From Cichorium intybus (lineage: Eukaryota > Streptophyta > Magnoliopsida > Asterales > Asteraceae): DNA of 64,000 nt. The stretch covers positions 89,638,250 to 89,702,249 of the forward strand of contig CM042015.1 in assembly GCA_023525715.1 (NCBI GenBank). The letters run 5' to 3'. Both the position numbers and the translations under genes were made by a program. Under the pieces are notes generated by a model. It was not told the origin of the DNA and did no database searches. It saw only the letters and a program-made list of their open reading frames with translations. Positions 1 through 12,353 of this stretch are shown one piece after another. Every line of letters begins with the position of its first letter. Positions within the stretch are counted from its first letter, which is position 1.

Positions 1-2546
1 GGAATTATGGCGTTCTGGTGGGAAAGGTTTGTGAAGAGAGTAGTAAGAATAACATAGGAATTATATGCCTATGTAATAACAACCAGTAGAAATTATGAGT
101 ATTAAAAGATAATGCAGTGGAAATATACCACTTAGTATGGTAAAATAAAAGAAATAATATGACAATTAATATTTTTAGACAGATTGAAAGATATTAAGAT
201 ATATGCCTGTCAAGGCGAGAGAAAGTATGAATAAGAGTAATTTAAAGAGGAATTATGGGTATTGATTACCTATATAGGAGTTGTAAGACTCTTACATAAA
301 GAATGAAAATTTTAAGCAGAGTATATTGATAGTACATAGAATTGTAAAAATAAAAGAATGGTAAAGAAGAATTTAATGCAAGCTGGTGGTGTGCCTCGGG
401 CATGACCATTAAAATTTCAAATTTTCCTTAAAAGAATGATAAATGGTAAATTGTTAAAGATTGTGATATCTTAAACAAAATGTATTAATGTAATGTGATA
501 AAATGAAAGTAAATCGAGAAATAAAGGTTGAATGCCTAAATAAATGTTAGGCAAGAAATTAAAGGTGAAACAAATGATGATAAGATAGTGGTTGCCAGGA
601 ATTAAGTTCCGCAACCAAATGAATGAAATAAAAGAAGAAATATCAGTAATGAAAGAGTATAATGATGTATGAAAATGGAAGAAAAATCAAAAGCATGTGA
701 GCAAAATAACTAAAAGTCATAAATGATATGAAGTAAAGAAAAAGAGTAAAATAATGTATTGGGCATAATGCCTCGAAATACAAAAGAACGAAAGATGACG
801 AGGAAATAAATGGCAATTGTGTATCACCTAAAGATACATAAGAAGTAAGTTGTATATGAAATATATAATGTTGTAAAGAAATATATAGTGTAAAGAAGTG
901 GAGTTTAAACGAAAGAATAGCATAATGTGTTAGGCATGTAGCCTTATAACACATAATAAAAATGATAAAAGATGTAAAAGTAAAGAGTAACGAGAGGTAA
1001 TAGTGATTGAGGGCTATGTCAAGAATTCGTCATGGGACGAAAATGTTAAAAATACCTAGTTGGGTTCTTAAACCAAAAGAGAACCAAGTATATATATGTG
1101 TATATTATGCAACTAAGAACTTGTAAGTATATGTCAAGAAGTTAATGAATGTGGTTTGTAAAACATAAATACACCACCAGATAATAATATTATGAAAAGT
1201 GAAGTAAGTATGGGAATGTGAATTATAGTATGCAACATGTATGAAGTTCCATAAGTGAATTGAAGAAAAACAAATTTCGAATCAATCATGGTAAACAATT
1301 TAGATACCGTGAGGAAAGAGTAAACAGAAGATCAGGTGCTAAACTAAGCACTAATGTGAGAAATAAGAATTGGCAAAGAAATACTAAAATGTAAATAATA
1401 ATATGAGAAGGGTACAAAGAAGTACAAAAACATAAATAATCATATGAACAAGGTACACGGGCTACACAAGAAGATGAAAAATGTAATAGAAATGATACCA
1501 GATATGTATTTAAAGAAAATAATACATGTAGAGTACAAAGTGGAACATATAGTAAGGGATTGCGAATGTATAGAAGTTAACAAGAAGTATATAATCAGTA
1601 TACAGTTAGTAGTATAAAAGTCAAGAGTGGAAAAAAAAAGGAAGTTGACAGAAATAATAGATCAACTTCAATGGTAAAACTGTACAAGTTTACAAGATCA
1701 AATATTGTGTATTATACATAGAAAGAAAGGTAATGATGTCTAATTGTTAAAATAAAAAGCGATACGTCGTTTCAACACTTTCAGAATGAGATATACAAAT
1801 TCTCGTGAAGGATATGCTGATTCGACAGATTCTGGCCCAAACAGAAAAAAATAAGGGTGTAAAGTGAAACGAAAGGAAGAAAATTCATTCCTTAAAAATG
1901 GTAACCAATTGAGAGTTGCCAGTAAAGATGAAGAAAGGATAAATTTAAACTACTTATGTAATAATGTTTGAGCAGAGATATAAGAAAAGAGGGAGATAAG
2001 AATGAATAAGTTATAAAGTTATGCTTAAGTGAAATGTCCGTTAAGGGACAAAATCTATACAAGGAAAAGAATTTGTGTATTTATGAAATTGTATAAATAC
2101 GAACTATGTATAAATATATTTAGTGATATTTGGAACTTTTATAAGTAAAGAATGTTGTGAGTATAATCTCACATGTTGTAGTAAAGATATGAGAAGAATT
2201 TGAAAGTAGATTGCTATTTTGATAAAAGTATGAAAGTATGGACCTATTTTGTAGAATGAGCTTTACTAAGATATTTTGTATATAAATGAAATGAGGTATA
2301 AAGGAATGTAACGAGAATATATAGTATGGAGTATGAATGAACGACTAAAATGTTGAGAAAACGGATAAAATGACCGAAAGGGCATTTTGGTCATTTAATA
2401 AAAGTAATGTATATATTGAAATAAGAAAGTAAAAAGCTGAAGAAATAAAAAAGTTAATTCCTCGAAGATAAAGAGTATAAGTACAAATCCCACTATTAAA
2501 ATACGTAAAGATTCCGAGGACGGAATCCCAATAAGGGGGAGGTAGT
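1..2546. other. ORF-less purine-rich region ending in a polypurine tract; probable 3' internal part of a Ty3/gypsy element
   Basis: No open frame of convincing length or composition is present on either strand. The plus strand is strongly A/G-biased and contains scattered short hairpins of the type GGCAT..TGCC. It ends in a G-rich polypurine stretch (2534-2542) directly before an LTR that starts with TGTAACGACCC. The last 40 bases (a FGGACGGAA-like block followed by GGGGGAGG) are arranged like the 3' end of the complete gypsy element at 33157-33190. I infer the 3' non-coding internal part of a Ty3/gypsy or LARD-like element whose coding part lies off the left edge. It could also be a badly decayed coding region. 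Confidence 0.4.
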
Positions 2547-4177
2547 TGTAACGACCCAAAAATCTTGAATTTATATTCAAAATAATGCTTTGAAAGTTTT
2601 AAAATCATGTAACGGGAAATATAGAAAATTTCCAAGAGTTTGGAGAAAATTGGTGAAAAAGGGTAAAATGGTCATTTGACATCAAAATGACTTTTAAGTA
2701 ATAAAAATACGATTTTGGGATAATATGTAATGATATAAACTTAAAAAGAAGAATATTGAGGTTTGGGACAGTTTTTGTAAAAGAATTGAACAAGAAGGAC
2801 CAAAGTGCCATTTCTTAAAACTAGAGGGCAATTTAGTCTTTTGCCATGTTTTGGACTTGGGTATAAAATATTTTAGTGTTTGGGGTAAAAATGAAAGAAG
2901 ACAAAACTTAAAATGATATAAAATGAATTTTGTGCCATTTTGGGACAAAATAAAACTATAGGGACTAAAGTGCCATTAAGGCAAAGTTTATAAGTATACA
3001 AAGCAGAAAATATCTGCATTTCCATTCACAGTTACGGGAGAGTTCTTGAGAGTGATAAGAGATCGATTCTTGAAGGTCATGAGGAATTGGAAGAAACCCA
3101 CTTGGAATTTGAAGAATTCCAAGCCTTTTAAGGTTAGTAAACTTGTTTTTAGCGATGTTTAACCCATTTCCCGTGAGCATGTTACTGTAGCTTCGAAAAT
3201 TCAGTGGCTAGAGGAGGATTATCCTATGATTCCTAGCCTTAATTTGTGTCTTAATCATCATATAAACCTAGTTTACCCATTGAAAGTGTTAAAAATCAAG
3301 AAATGAAAATTTGAGCTCAAGAACCCTAACTAACGGGTTTCTAAGAACAAGATGGTTATAATGGTTTTTGATAAGTCTAATATGTTATAATAGAAGTAAT
3401 AAATCATTCCTAGTTGATAAATTTGAGTAATTTCAGATTTTGGGTAAAAATGTCAAAAATGGAAATTTTTGGAAGAAACTTGGAATCCATGATTCCATGG
3501 TTTAAAAACAAGTAAAAGTAGTTAGTTTATGTTTCTAATCACATCTTGATCATTATCCAACATATGGATAACTTAAAATCAAGTTTGGTGATTTCATATG
3601 CAATTAAACCCTAGAAATTTGAGTTTAAGATCAAAATGTTAATTTGACATAAAGAGTTGGTTAGAATGAGTCATAAATGATGTTTAAGTATGAAGAAACC
3701 ATTAGAAGTGGTTTCCTAAAAGTTTCAATTAATAAAATGAAAGCTTGAACAAAAACTGAAATTTGTCGGGTGGAATGGAATTGGTGATTCCATGAATGAA
3801 ACTAGAGGTGGCAAATGGGTCGGGTCGTGTCGGGTTCGTGTCGGGTCGAGACACTAAACGGGTTGAGAGGGGTGAACCCGGACACGACCTGTTTACATAA
3901 ACGGGTTGAAAGCTGTAACCCGAACTCGACCTGTTTAACCCGTTTCAACCCGACACGACCTGTTTAACCCGTTTAACCCATGGGTCTAATTGAACCTTAT
4001 CCAAGTCGCCCCAGACTAATCCGGTGCTACCCACGGTTCTTATTCTCTTACCCAAGTCGCCCCATTAGTCTTGTTATATAGGGGATCAGATGCACCTAAG
4101 TTTCATCCCACAAGCGATGTGGGATGGATATTTTGCTAGCTAAAATATGTGATAACTAATATTCATGTTGCAAAATG

Positions 4178-4254
4178 AATAACGCCTTGGACGAGGTTCG
4201 AACACCGAACCTCACTGTCTAATGTCATGAGCGCTAACCACTAAACCAACTTGT
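4178..4254 (-). repeat. tRNA-related, SINE-head-like segment inside the hAT element
   Basis: On the minus strand this segment carries a box-A-like block (TTTAGTGGTTAGCGC) and, about 40 nt further, a box-B-like block (TGTTCGAACCT), the RNA polymerase III promoter spacing of tRNA genes and tRNA-derived SINEs. It cannot be folded by eye into a complete tRNA with acceptor stem and anticodon. No poly(A) or T-rich tail or target duplication was found, so the SINE limits are unknown. It may have been carried inside the hAT element or inserted later. Confidence 0.45.
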
Positions 4255-4301
4255 TGTTTGTTAATCAGTTCCAGATATATTACTGATAAAGTTAGTGACG
4301 C

Positions 4302-4302
<1 letters not shown>

Positions 4303-4364
<62 letters not shown>
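4303..4364. repeat. (AT)n microsatellite in the hAT element
   Basis: About 31 uninterrupted AT units lie between the tRNA-like segment and the right subterminal repeat block of the hAT element. Confidence 0.95.
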
Positions 4365-4367
<3 letters not shown>

Positions 4368-5524
4368 GGGTTATTCGGGTCATTTTCGAGTTAAAAGTCT
4401 TGACCCTAACCCAACCCGTTTAAATTTTCGTGTCGTGTCGTGTCGACCCGTTTACTTAAACGGGTCGAAACCTCTTACCCAAACCCGCTAATTTCGTGTC
4501 GGGTTCGTGTCGGGTTGTCGTGTCGTGTCTGATTTTGCCAGGTCTAAATGAAACCCATGGAAATGGTTAATGGAAATCATGAATTGGAAATCAACAAAGT
4601 ATGTTTTGGGTTGTAAAAACCTTAAATTAAATCATCCAATGGTTATATAAGTATATGGATAGAAAATGGACAAAACAAGACTTTAAAATTTGAGTTGATA
4701 TGCATATGAGCTTCCTTAGAGCTCTTGTGACATCCTATGGTCTTAATCATTAAGTCATGGACTAAATAAGACCTAATAGAAGTGAAAACATGTTCTTAAC
4801 ATAATAAAGGGTCAATAGAACCTATGGTCAAAATTTGGTGAAGTTTGGAGTTAAAACGAGCCCGATACATGACTTTTAGTGCAAAAATCGAAGTTTGAAG
4901 GGTCTGGGAGAGTTACACGACCGTGTAACTATTATGGGTAAAGTTACACGGCCGTGTAACCCTCTGGTGAGGGGTAAAGAGCCTATTTTGCCCCTAGACA
5001 TGTAGCCTTGGTCTCCAATTGATCCCATAAGTGTTATAGAGCATGAAAACATGAAAAATGAGTCTAAATTGTGTATGTGAATTTCCAAGGGTATAATGGT
5101 CAATAAAATGTCATTTAAATGATAAGAAGAATAAGTAAAAAGGTGTGCTAAGGGATGAATATCACAAAAATATTGTGATACGAGTCTAGTGGAACATAAC
5201 AAAGTAGTCCTTACATGTTAAAGTGTAACGTGTTATTAATAAAATGTGAATAAACGTTCTAGGTGCTTAAGAAGTAAAAGATCAAAAAACGGAAAGGACA
5301 AGGAAGGGTGTAGCCATAGTTAGACTTCTCTAACTAGTCAAGGTGAGTACATGCAGTATTTTTACCCATTCTGGGGTACATGGCAAGTAAGTATATTTAA
5401 GATTTCTTATAAAATTTCTATATGTGAAATATTATGCAAGAGTTTTATTTCTAACTTGTTTGTGAAAGTATAATGCTATAATTGAAGCTATGTTTTGAAC
5501 TATAAGTCAAATTAAGTGAAAGTA

Positions 5525-5815
5525 TATATTGGCTTATGAGCCAATTATGTGAAAGTATATTTCGATTACAAGTTATATATGTTTTCAAATATGAATGGCA
5601 TATAGCCACAAGATGATTAAGAAGTATGTTTTAGTTACAAACTGTATATGTTTTCAAGTATGAATGGCATATAGTCATAAGATGTTGGAAAGTATGATTT
5701 GGTATAAAGCTTAGAATGTTATAAAAACATATTTTACATATGTGATGAAAGTTATAAATTTGGCATCTAGCCATAAAGACAGAAAATAATGAAGTTTGGC
5801 ACTTAGCCACAAGTT
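5525..5815 (+). repeat. Degenerate tandem hairpin repeats inside the LTR
   Basis: A short stem motif of the form TGGCATNTAGCCA recurs at about 5527, 5595, 5664, 5760 and 5796, usually followed by an A-rich ACAAGATG-like tail, at spacings of roughly 35-100 bp. It lies in the 3' half of the LTR, downstream of the AGGTGAGTA motif, so it may fall in the transcribed part. This is seen directly; any function is unknown. Confidence 0.6.
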
Positions 5816-6620
5816 ATATGTATGTAAGTAATGTTCAAGCAAGCAGAAAATGTTTTGTATAATTGGTAATTGTAGCAAGCAGCGTTAGTAAGGGAACTAT
5901 GTTCCAACCTTCCCGGGTTAGGTAAGGGGTCTACTGGGGACAAGCCCCATCGCGAAGTAGATCGCCTCAGCACTTCTATGGTGAGGATTGATTCGTTCTT
6001 TATAGCCATAGAGACTTGGGGTATCACTTATAGTGATTAAAGCCCTAAGTATAAAAATCCAGCAAGCTTATAAAACCAGTCAAAGAAAGTAAGAAAGATG
6101 TTATTTTTGTAAAGTATGTCATAAAAATGATTATTGAGAAGTAAAGAATTATAGTATGTTGCTATTATAAAGTTTTGAAAGAATATATTTTTGTAAAACA
6201 TGATATGTAATGATTTTGAAAAGTAATGAGCTATGGTATGATATTATTATAAAACTTTGAAAGATGTTTTATGTTATAAGTTTTATAAAACTTGGAAAAG
6301 AAGTTAAAGGTTTGAGTCTAAAACTCATGTAACTCACGAGACATTATTGTCTTACGTATTTTATGTTTTGCCATGTATTCCAGGTTAAAAGCTAAGGTAT
6401 ATTTGGATGAAGTTTAGCTGGAGTGGAGCTCGAGTTAGCTCCTATCTTGGACTCAAGGTTTAATCATTTATTGCTTACTATGGTTAGTTTTGATATGGAT
6501 TTGTGCACCCACTGTTTTAATCATTTAAACTATCGGTTTTTGATAAACCGTATTTTTTGTATTCATGAAATTTTATGAAAAACTATAGTATTTGCAAACA
6601 GTAAAAAATGGGGTGTCTCA

Positions 6621-9142
6621 ACACATCAAAATAAGTTAGGCAATTGAAATGTCTAGTGAGCTTACCCGAGGTTGACCCATTCAGAGTGGGCAGTGTAACC
6701 ACCACACTCGGAACAACCCCCGAAAATAGGTTTGACACACACTTTAGTTTGTAAAGTTCATCCTTTCAAAATTTGTATAAGACATCAGTACGTCATAAAG
6801 ATTTAAATAAAATGGATAGTTATGATATGCAAATGCAATGCATGATGCAACTATCCTAAACCCTTGTCCATCTCATAAAAGTTCAACTCACCACAATGGC
6901 ACCTACCTAAGTTCACAAATGACACGCACAAAGCATGTCACTCGATCCCCGTATAGGTAAAACTAGGACTAGTGGCCATCACACTAGCCCCATGAGGGTT
7001 AGCAACTCCCTCATGCGGTTCCCTATTGTCGGGAACAATTCCACAAACATCGTTTGAGGGCCCATCTTAACCCTCTATGTGGAATAATCGTCATCAAGGC
7101 TATTTTAGCCCATCATCTTTAAGGTCATCATAAAGTTCACACGGTCAATCCCATCCTATATGAAATGCAATGCACAATAGGATGCTCAAAACGTCTTTCA
7201 AGAACAACATCGTCATCTTTGTTTGAAAACATCTTTAAAAGGACTCATTTCATGCAATGCACACATAATATTCATATAACAATTAACACATAAAAGCATG
7301 CATGAAAATAGTTGATAACACACACAAAATATAATAGTTGGGATGTGTACTCCTGGTAAACTCACCTCAGTGCCGACTGAAAAGTCCACAGTAACCCCTA
7401 TAAAATCGTCTTGTCGGGAAACGCTCAATCTTAGACATCACCCCTTCAATCTCCAAATCCTTATGAGATCAAACGTATAAAGATAAATACGCGATTTAAG
7501 GTATTACATCCATTCCACATTAACTATGGTCTTATCACCTAGTTGAACTTATGTTAACATGAAGACTAATTTTAATCGCCTGATCAATAAATCACCTTAC
7601 TTAATTTACCATGTTAGGACCGCCATATTTAAAGGTTGCATCTCTCGCTTAGAAATGTTTTTCTCAAAAAGTCTTGCGTAATTAAAATACGCACTTTTGA
7701 CCTAAACAAATCTTAAATTTTATAATATATTCAAAAACAGGTTTAGTTGTGATTTAATCATATTTTAAATGAATAATTGATTTATAAAATATTGAGATTT
7801 ACCTATTATATAATTAATACGAATTTTATTTAGAATTAATCTTATTAATAATCCATAATTAAACACATTTTCTTTAAAATTCATGGATTAAATAAACCCA
7901 TTGCAATGACCCAATAATAAGAGTTAAATTACTATACTAAAACCCGATCCAAATCGAATTAGCCCAACATATTAAATAACTCACAAATAGGCCCAAAGAT
8001 ATAACAGCCCAACATCTAATAAACCTAATACGGGAAGAGCAAATACGGATCTTACCTCCTTCACGACTTCGCCGTCCGATCACGCCAGTTCCTTTGGTTG
8101 CCGGCGCCACCTTCTTTTCCGGTGGCAATCCATCCCGCTGAGACTTCGCCTGAGCCACCCTCGTGCTGGAACAGAACGTAGGCATCGCCCACTCATCACT
8201 GCCATAGGTTCCGTCGGCCTCACCGGAAAAACGAGCCAGGAACAAGATACATTTGGTTCGGTGTCAAGCATTCCTCCATCCTTTTGTCTAGTTCGATCCA
8301 AAAGCCACTCCCAACACCAGCCTACACGATCCTCCTAGCTCCTCCGGTGGAAGCAGTCATCTCCGACCCACTATCCTCCTCATCACCAGAAACCCACTCC
8401 ATTGTTGGTTCTGACCTCGTTACTGTTCCAAAGTGATCCTCCATGTCACAGTATCCAGCCCCTCCACTTCTCTGCACACTGCTCCGTTCACGACCCGGGT
8501 AGTGCTTGACATAGCCGGAAAGCCAACAAAAACCCACCCCCACTGCCGAACTCCTTCTTTAGCCACGTTTTCTCTCCATTTCCGGCAACATTCCTTCAGC
8601 AACTCCTCTTGCTTCATCCTTGCACTGGTACGAATCAGAGAGACATGTGATGTTGCTAACGGGTGATCGAGTGCCACTGATTTCTTCCCGACAACAAATA
8701 TCGATCGGCCTTACTGAAAAAACCCACCCACGACCCAGCAACACACACGACACACGGTCACGTAAAATAAGGCTCACCAACGACACCCACATCCGACACT
8801 ACAATACCATTATTCTACTTGGAACATCCCTTAGAGAACCATTGCAGTTGGCCGGAGGTCCACCGGAGATAAGCACACGAATCAGATGAAAATCTCCTCT
8901 CTCTTATTTTCCTTTCCCTCGGTCTCTCGTGCTCTCACTATAACAATCGCTGACTCTCTCTTTGTTTCTGAATTCGTTTCACAGGACCACCACTCAATTC
9001 GGTGGAACATGCTCTTAGATGATTTTACCAGTATACCCTTAATTTAGAAACATTTGTCCTATTGCTGCAAACTACTAAAATGCCCCCAAAATGAAGGAAC
9101 CATTAGTCATATCCTTGGAATTACACAAATACCCTTCCAACA
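6621..9142 (-). mobile_element. Probable partial Ty3/gypsy LTR in reverse orientation
   Basis: Read on the minus strand it starts TGTTGGAAGGG (9142), contains low-GC promoter-like sequence, then a GC-rich stretch (about 8880-8040), then a GAGGTGAGT motif (rc of 7361-7369) preceded by GTCGGCACT. The solo LTR at 39.0 kb shows the same arrangement (GCCGACTC then GAGGTGAGT). Several overlapping open frames in the GC-rich part on both strands look like composition effects, not genes. The left end is abutted by the LTR ending at 6620, so the copy seems to be cut by that insertion. No partner LTR, primer site or target duplication is visible, so this is inference from layout. Confidence 0.45.
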
Positions 9143-9487
9143 TATATTATATAAACTAGATTGAGCCCGTGCGAAATTAAACCTGATATGTATGCGTATT
9201 ATTCTGTTATTTCTTTATATGGGTGCTTGGTTTCTGATGCATTTTGAAGCTATTCTGGTGTTGCTTTGTATTTGGACGAAAATAACCCTGGTATCTTTTA
9301 CAAGTATGCGGAAGGCCTAGTTGAAAGTTTGGAAGTTTTGGTGTTTTTGCAAATCCTGAAGCTTAATTATGGAGTTCTGCTGTGTTTGATATTTTTAAAG
9401 ACATGTCAAGTTGTTTTAGTAAATGAATTAAGTTTTTCTATTGTTCTTAATGAAAGAAGCGAGTAGTAATTGTTAACAATAACTTAC
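9143..9487. other. No recognised gene; probably intron of the disrupted ABC transporter gene
   Basis: It lies between the inferred LTR end and the splice donor at 9486-9487 of the minus-strand ABC transporter exon. A 66-codon plus-strand open frame (9266-9466) matches nothing I recognise. The next ABCB28 exon expected downstream is not visible here, so the rest of the gene is missing or lies beyond the elements to the left. Confidence 0.4.
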
Positions 9488-9503
9488 CAACTAAAGTAGA
9501 TAC

Positions 9504-9846
9504 TGTTAGTTCTATATGCCCAAGGATGATCATAAAATGATATTACTAATAATACATGATCCTATAGGGTCACACCAACAACAAGTTTGACACCAATTGA
9601 TCATTTAGAACGTTAAATTTGATTTAACATCAAATGATACTAAACTTGCAATTTAATCTTGTAGGTTATTATTATTTGAGGTAAATAATAATAACTACAA
9701 AATTAAAGGTTGATTAGTAATTCATATGTGATGAATTAATTAAGTGTAACAATTAAATTGTTTAAATTGTTAAACGATTTAATTGATTTATAAGTAAGCC
9801 TTTTATTTAATTTAATTGGTAAATTAAATAATATATATATATATTG

Positions 9847-9913
<67 letters not shown>

Positions 9914-10617
9914 ATTATACAATTAAGATTGTATATTTAGATGGTTTATTTATGTATATGATTATGGGTTAAATGTTATCCCATTTAAGAAATAAGAAGA
10001 TGTATTATTTATAAGCTTTTATTATCTAAGTTTTATAAATAATAACAACCAACTAGCACTTCATTTGTCATCATAAAATCAGCCATATTGGAAGGAAAAG
10101 AATGCATTAAGAACTTAAAAGAAAAGGAAGATGCTTTGTGTTTTCTAGCTTTTGATTATAGAAATCAAATGGGACTTTCTTTTAAGCTAGTTGCATGTGC
10201 TTTTCTTTTCCTTTGTGTGATATATGTTGGCCACGATTTTGAGGGTGTTTGTACATCATTCTTGCTTCAAGAAATCAGCCAAAAACTCTCCTTAAGTTCT
10301 TAGAAAAAATTGGTTTTTGGTTTTATAAGAAAAGGAGTCATATCTTGCAAGTTGTGGAACTAGCATTCAAGGGTGTTCAAGCTTGTGGTGGATCAACTAT
10401 AGAGGGATTCTAATTTGATTCCTAGCTATCAAAATCATCCAAACCAAACCCAAGAACAAAGGTTATGATCTTGAACTTAAACTATGTTTGTTCTTCATCT
10501 TATCTCTACATGCATGTAGCATGATCCTCTTGAAAATGGAATTTGTGTTCATGATTTTATGCTTCCGTTGCAAACTCTTGTTTTTGAAACTAATTATATG
10601 ACCCATGATTTCCAACA
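9504..10617 (+). repeat. 5' LTR of the copia element
   Basis: 1114 bp, TG...CA ends, nearly identical to 17153-18285. It contains an AT microsatellite (9847-9901) that is about 18 bp shorter than the one in the 3' LTR. Confidence 0.95.
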
Positions 10618-10619
10618 AT

Positions 10620-10631
10620 TGGTATCAGAGC
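10620..10631 (+). promoter_or_regulatory. Primer-binding site (initiator tRNA-Met) of the copia element
   Basis: TGGTATCAGAGC two bases after the 5' LTR end is the standard plant retrotransposon primer site complementary to the 3' end of initiator tRNA-Met. Confidence 0.93.
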
Positions 10632-11908
10632 CATGGCTATATTGCATGTTTAGATAATAAGTTTATTTGGATAAACTTGGTTTTTGTAAGCCATGAATGT
10701 TCATCTTCTTAAATGAAAGTTTCATGCATGGCTTCTTTGGCAACATGCAAATACATAATCTATGATTTTATGTAACCAACTATAGTTTATGTATGCATGC
10801 ATTTGGTTACATAGATGTTGCCTTAGAAAAACAAAGTGTTGATTTTCTTATGATTTTATGTGATAAAATGGTGCATAAACAAGCCAAGGACCATATGATG
10901 CATGTTTTGTGTTTGTATTCGATATGGTTGTAATCTATTCTTTTATTCAAATGGTTTGTAATAATAATTAGTTATTTCCTTCTTATATTCATTTTGTAAG
11001 TATTAGAATAGTTGTATTTTATATCTTTAACAAAATGTAACAAGAGAAGGAGATAAAGGCATGAGAATATTACACCAACAGCAACGTTTTTTTTCCTGTT
11101 TTCCTGCTGCCAATTTCGAATCTGTTTGGGGGCTTCAAAAAAATTCTTAACCTCATTCCATGGTGCCAAGAAAGGGTGGTTCAAGTCTTATTTGATGATA
11201 CAAGAAGATTGGCAAAGTTGTAGCTAAATCGGAGATCATTTGGATGAGTTTTTGGTCACCTTTTTGTCCCTAGGTTTGGACTTGATATTTCATGTATGGC
11301 TCACATGAAATATCAAACTAGTTGGCTTGTGTTTATGCACCCATGCATGCTTGTGATGATTGAATGTTTTATTATGTTATGTTGTGGATGAAAATAAGAT
11401 TTTGCATGCTAGACAACCTAGATAATTAAACATAATCATCAAGGAGTTTGTATTTTCAAAAGTTGACATTTAAAACATAAGATGTGATAAAATGGGTTTT
11501 ATTAAAATGGGTTTTGTTTAAAACCTATTAAGTCAAGTTTTGAAAATGATTGAAACAAGAAATAAAATGGAGATTTTATAAACTCTTACAAACTCCAACC
11601 CTAAGTAATGATGGTAATTATTTAGGATTATAAATTGGTTCTAATATATGTGATCAAACTCAAACTTAATATTGGATATTAATTGTAATCTTGACCACAA
11701 ACAAAGAATCAATAAAATGGAGATTTTATGATTTAGGAACCAATTAACAAAATAAGATTTAATGGTACCATGTTCATTGGATGCATGCAATCTACATGAT
11801 ACCATATGTTTTTCAAAATTAGAATTGTAAAACATTCAAATCCCTTATGAAATACGAATCTATGCCGTCCTTCTTAAAGACACTCATGTATCACTTGTAT
11901 TTCCTTGT

Positions 11909-12228
11909 GGGATAAAGGATACCTAACCACTTGGAGTCTTCTTGTGATACAAGAAGTAGTTTTGCAATATTGATGGGATAAAGGACACCTAACAATTAAT
12001 AGTTGTCAAAACTACACGTCCGTTTAAGTAGGATGATTCGTTTGGAAATCTCTTGTGATAAAGGTCACCTAAGCATTAGAAATCCAATGCATAGATGGGA
12101 TCAAACATGCCAAACTTATAAATGTTATAATGGGATCCCATAAATCTAGAAATTATATTTGGATATAATTGGTAAACCGTTACCTACCTTGTTGATTCGA
12201 ATAGGCGGGATAAAGGATACCTAACCAC
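11909..12228 (+). repeat. Four-copy 22-bp motif in the copia leader
   Basis: The block GGGATAAAGGATACCTAACC recurs with small changes at 11909-11930, 11975-11996, 12055-12076 and 12207-12228, separated by unrelated AT-rich sequence of 44, 58 and 130 bp. The motif lies in the untranslated leader between primer site and gag start (12354). It is seen directly; a role in packaging or translation would be speculation. Confidence 0.8.
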
Positions 12229-12353
12229 TTATTCGTGATGCAACTTGGATTCTAGACCTTAATTAATTAAAGTTTATGAAACAAGAAAGGGTATTAATTA
12301 TTAAGGACTTAATATCATAATTTACTAAATAGAACCTTGTTAAAATTTTGTAG

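Larger units (their letters stand above)
3803..4546. mobile_element. Non-autonomous hAT-type element with perfect 8-bp target duplication
   Basis: The ends are inverted repeats: TAGAGGTGGCAAA on the left and TTTGCCAGGTCTA on the right (11 of 13 matching). The 8-bp sequence AATGAAAC is duplicated exactly on both sides (3795-3802 and 4547-4554), which is diagnostic of hAT transposition. The subterminal 150 bases at each end are packed with CGGGTCGTGTCGGG / AACCCGTTT type repeats in inverted arrangement. No transposase is encoded in its 744 bp. The middle holds a tRNA-like segment and a long AT microsatellite. Confidence 0.9.
2547..6620 (+). mobile_element. 3' LTR (or LTR remnant) of a Ty3/gypsy element, carrying a nested hAT insertion
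   Basis: It begins TGTAACGACCC right after a polypurine tract and ends GGGGTGTCTCA, the TG...CA form of plant gypsy LTRs. It is followed by no tRNA primer-binding site, so it is a 3' LTR and not a 5' one. Without the hAT insert it is about 3.3 kb. It shares blocks with the solo LTR at 37257-39748: TCGCGAAGTAG (5950-5960) and CTCACGAGACATTA (6333-6346), and like that LTR has an AGGTGAGTA motif (5341). The two are therefore related families. No matching 5' LTR or target duplication can be checked because the element runs off the window. The right boundary is inferred from the terminal consensus. Confidence 0.65.

Noticed and set aside
643..954. Hydrophobic minus-strand open frame in the left region
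   Set aside because: Composition effect of an A/G-rich strand; the reverse frame is rich in Phe, Leu, Ile and Tyr without domain or homology. Similar frames at 2345-2948 were dropped for the same reason.
4178..4254. A functional tRNA gene
   Set aside because: Has box A and box B look-alikes but no complete cloverleaf or anticodon can be drawn by eye.
8080..8889. Several overlapping frames on both strands
   Set aside because: They overlap in opposite frames in a GC-richer patch that fits an LTR. No protein family was recognised.
6621..9142. 5' LTR of the same element as 2547-6620
   Set aside because: It is in the opposite orientation, has different sequence and no primer site between them, so they are separate elements.
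9266..9466. Plus-strand frame of 66 codons
   Set aside because: No homology recognised and it lies opposite the intron of the disrupted ABC transporter fragment.
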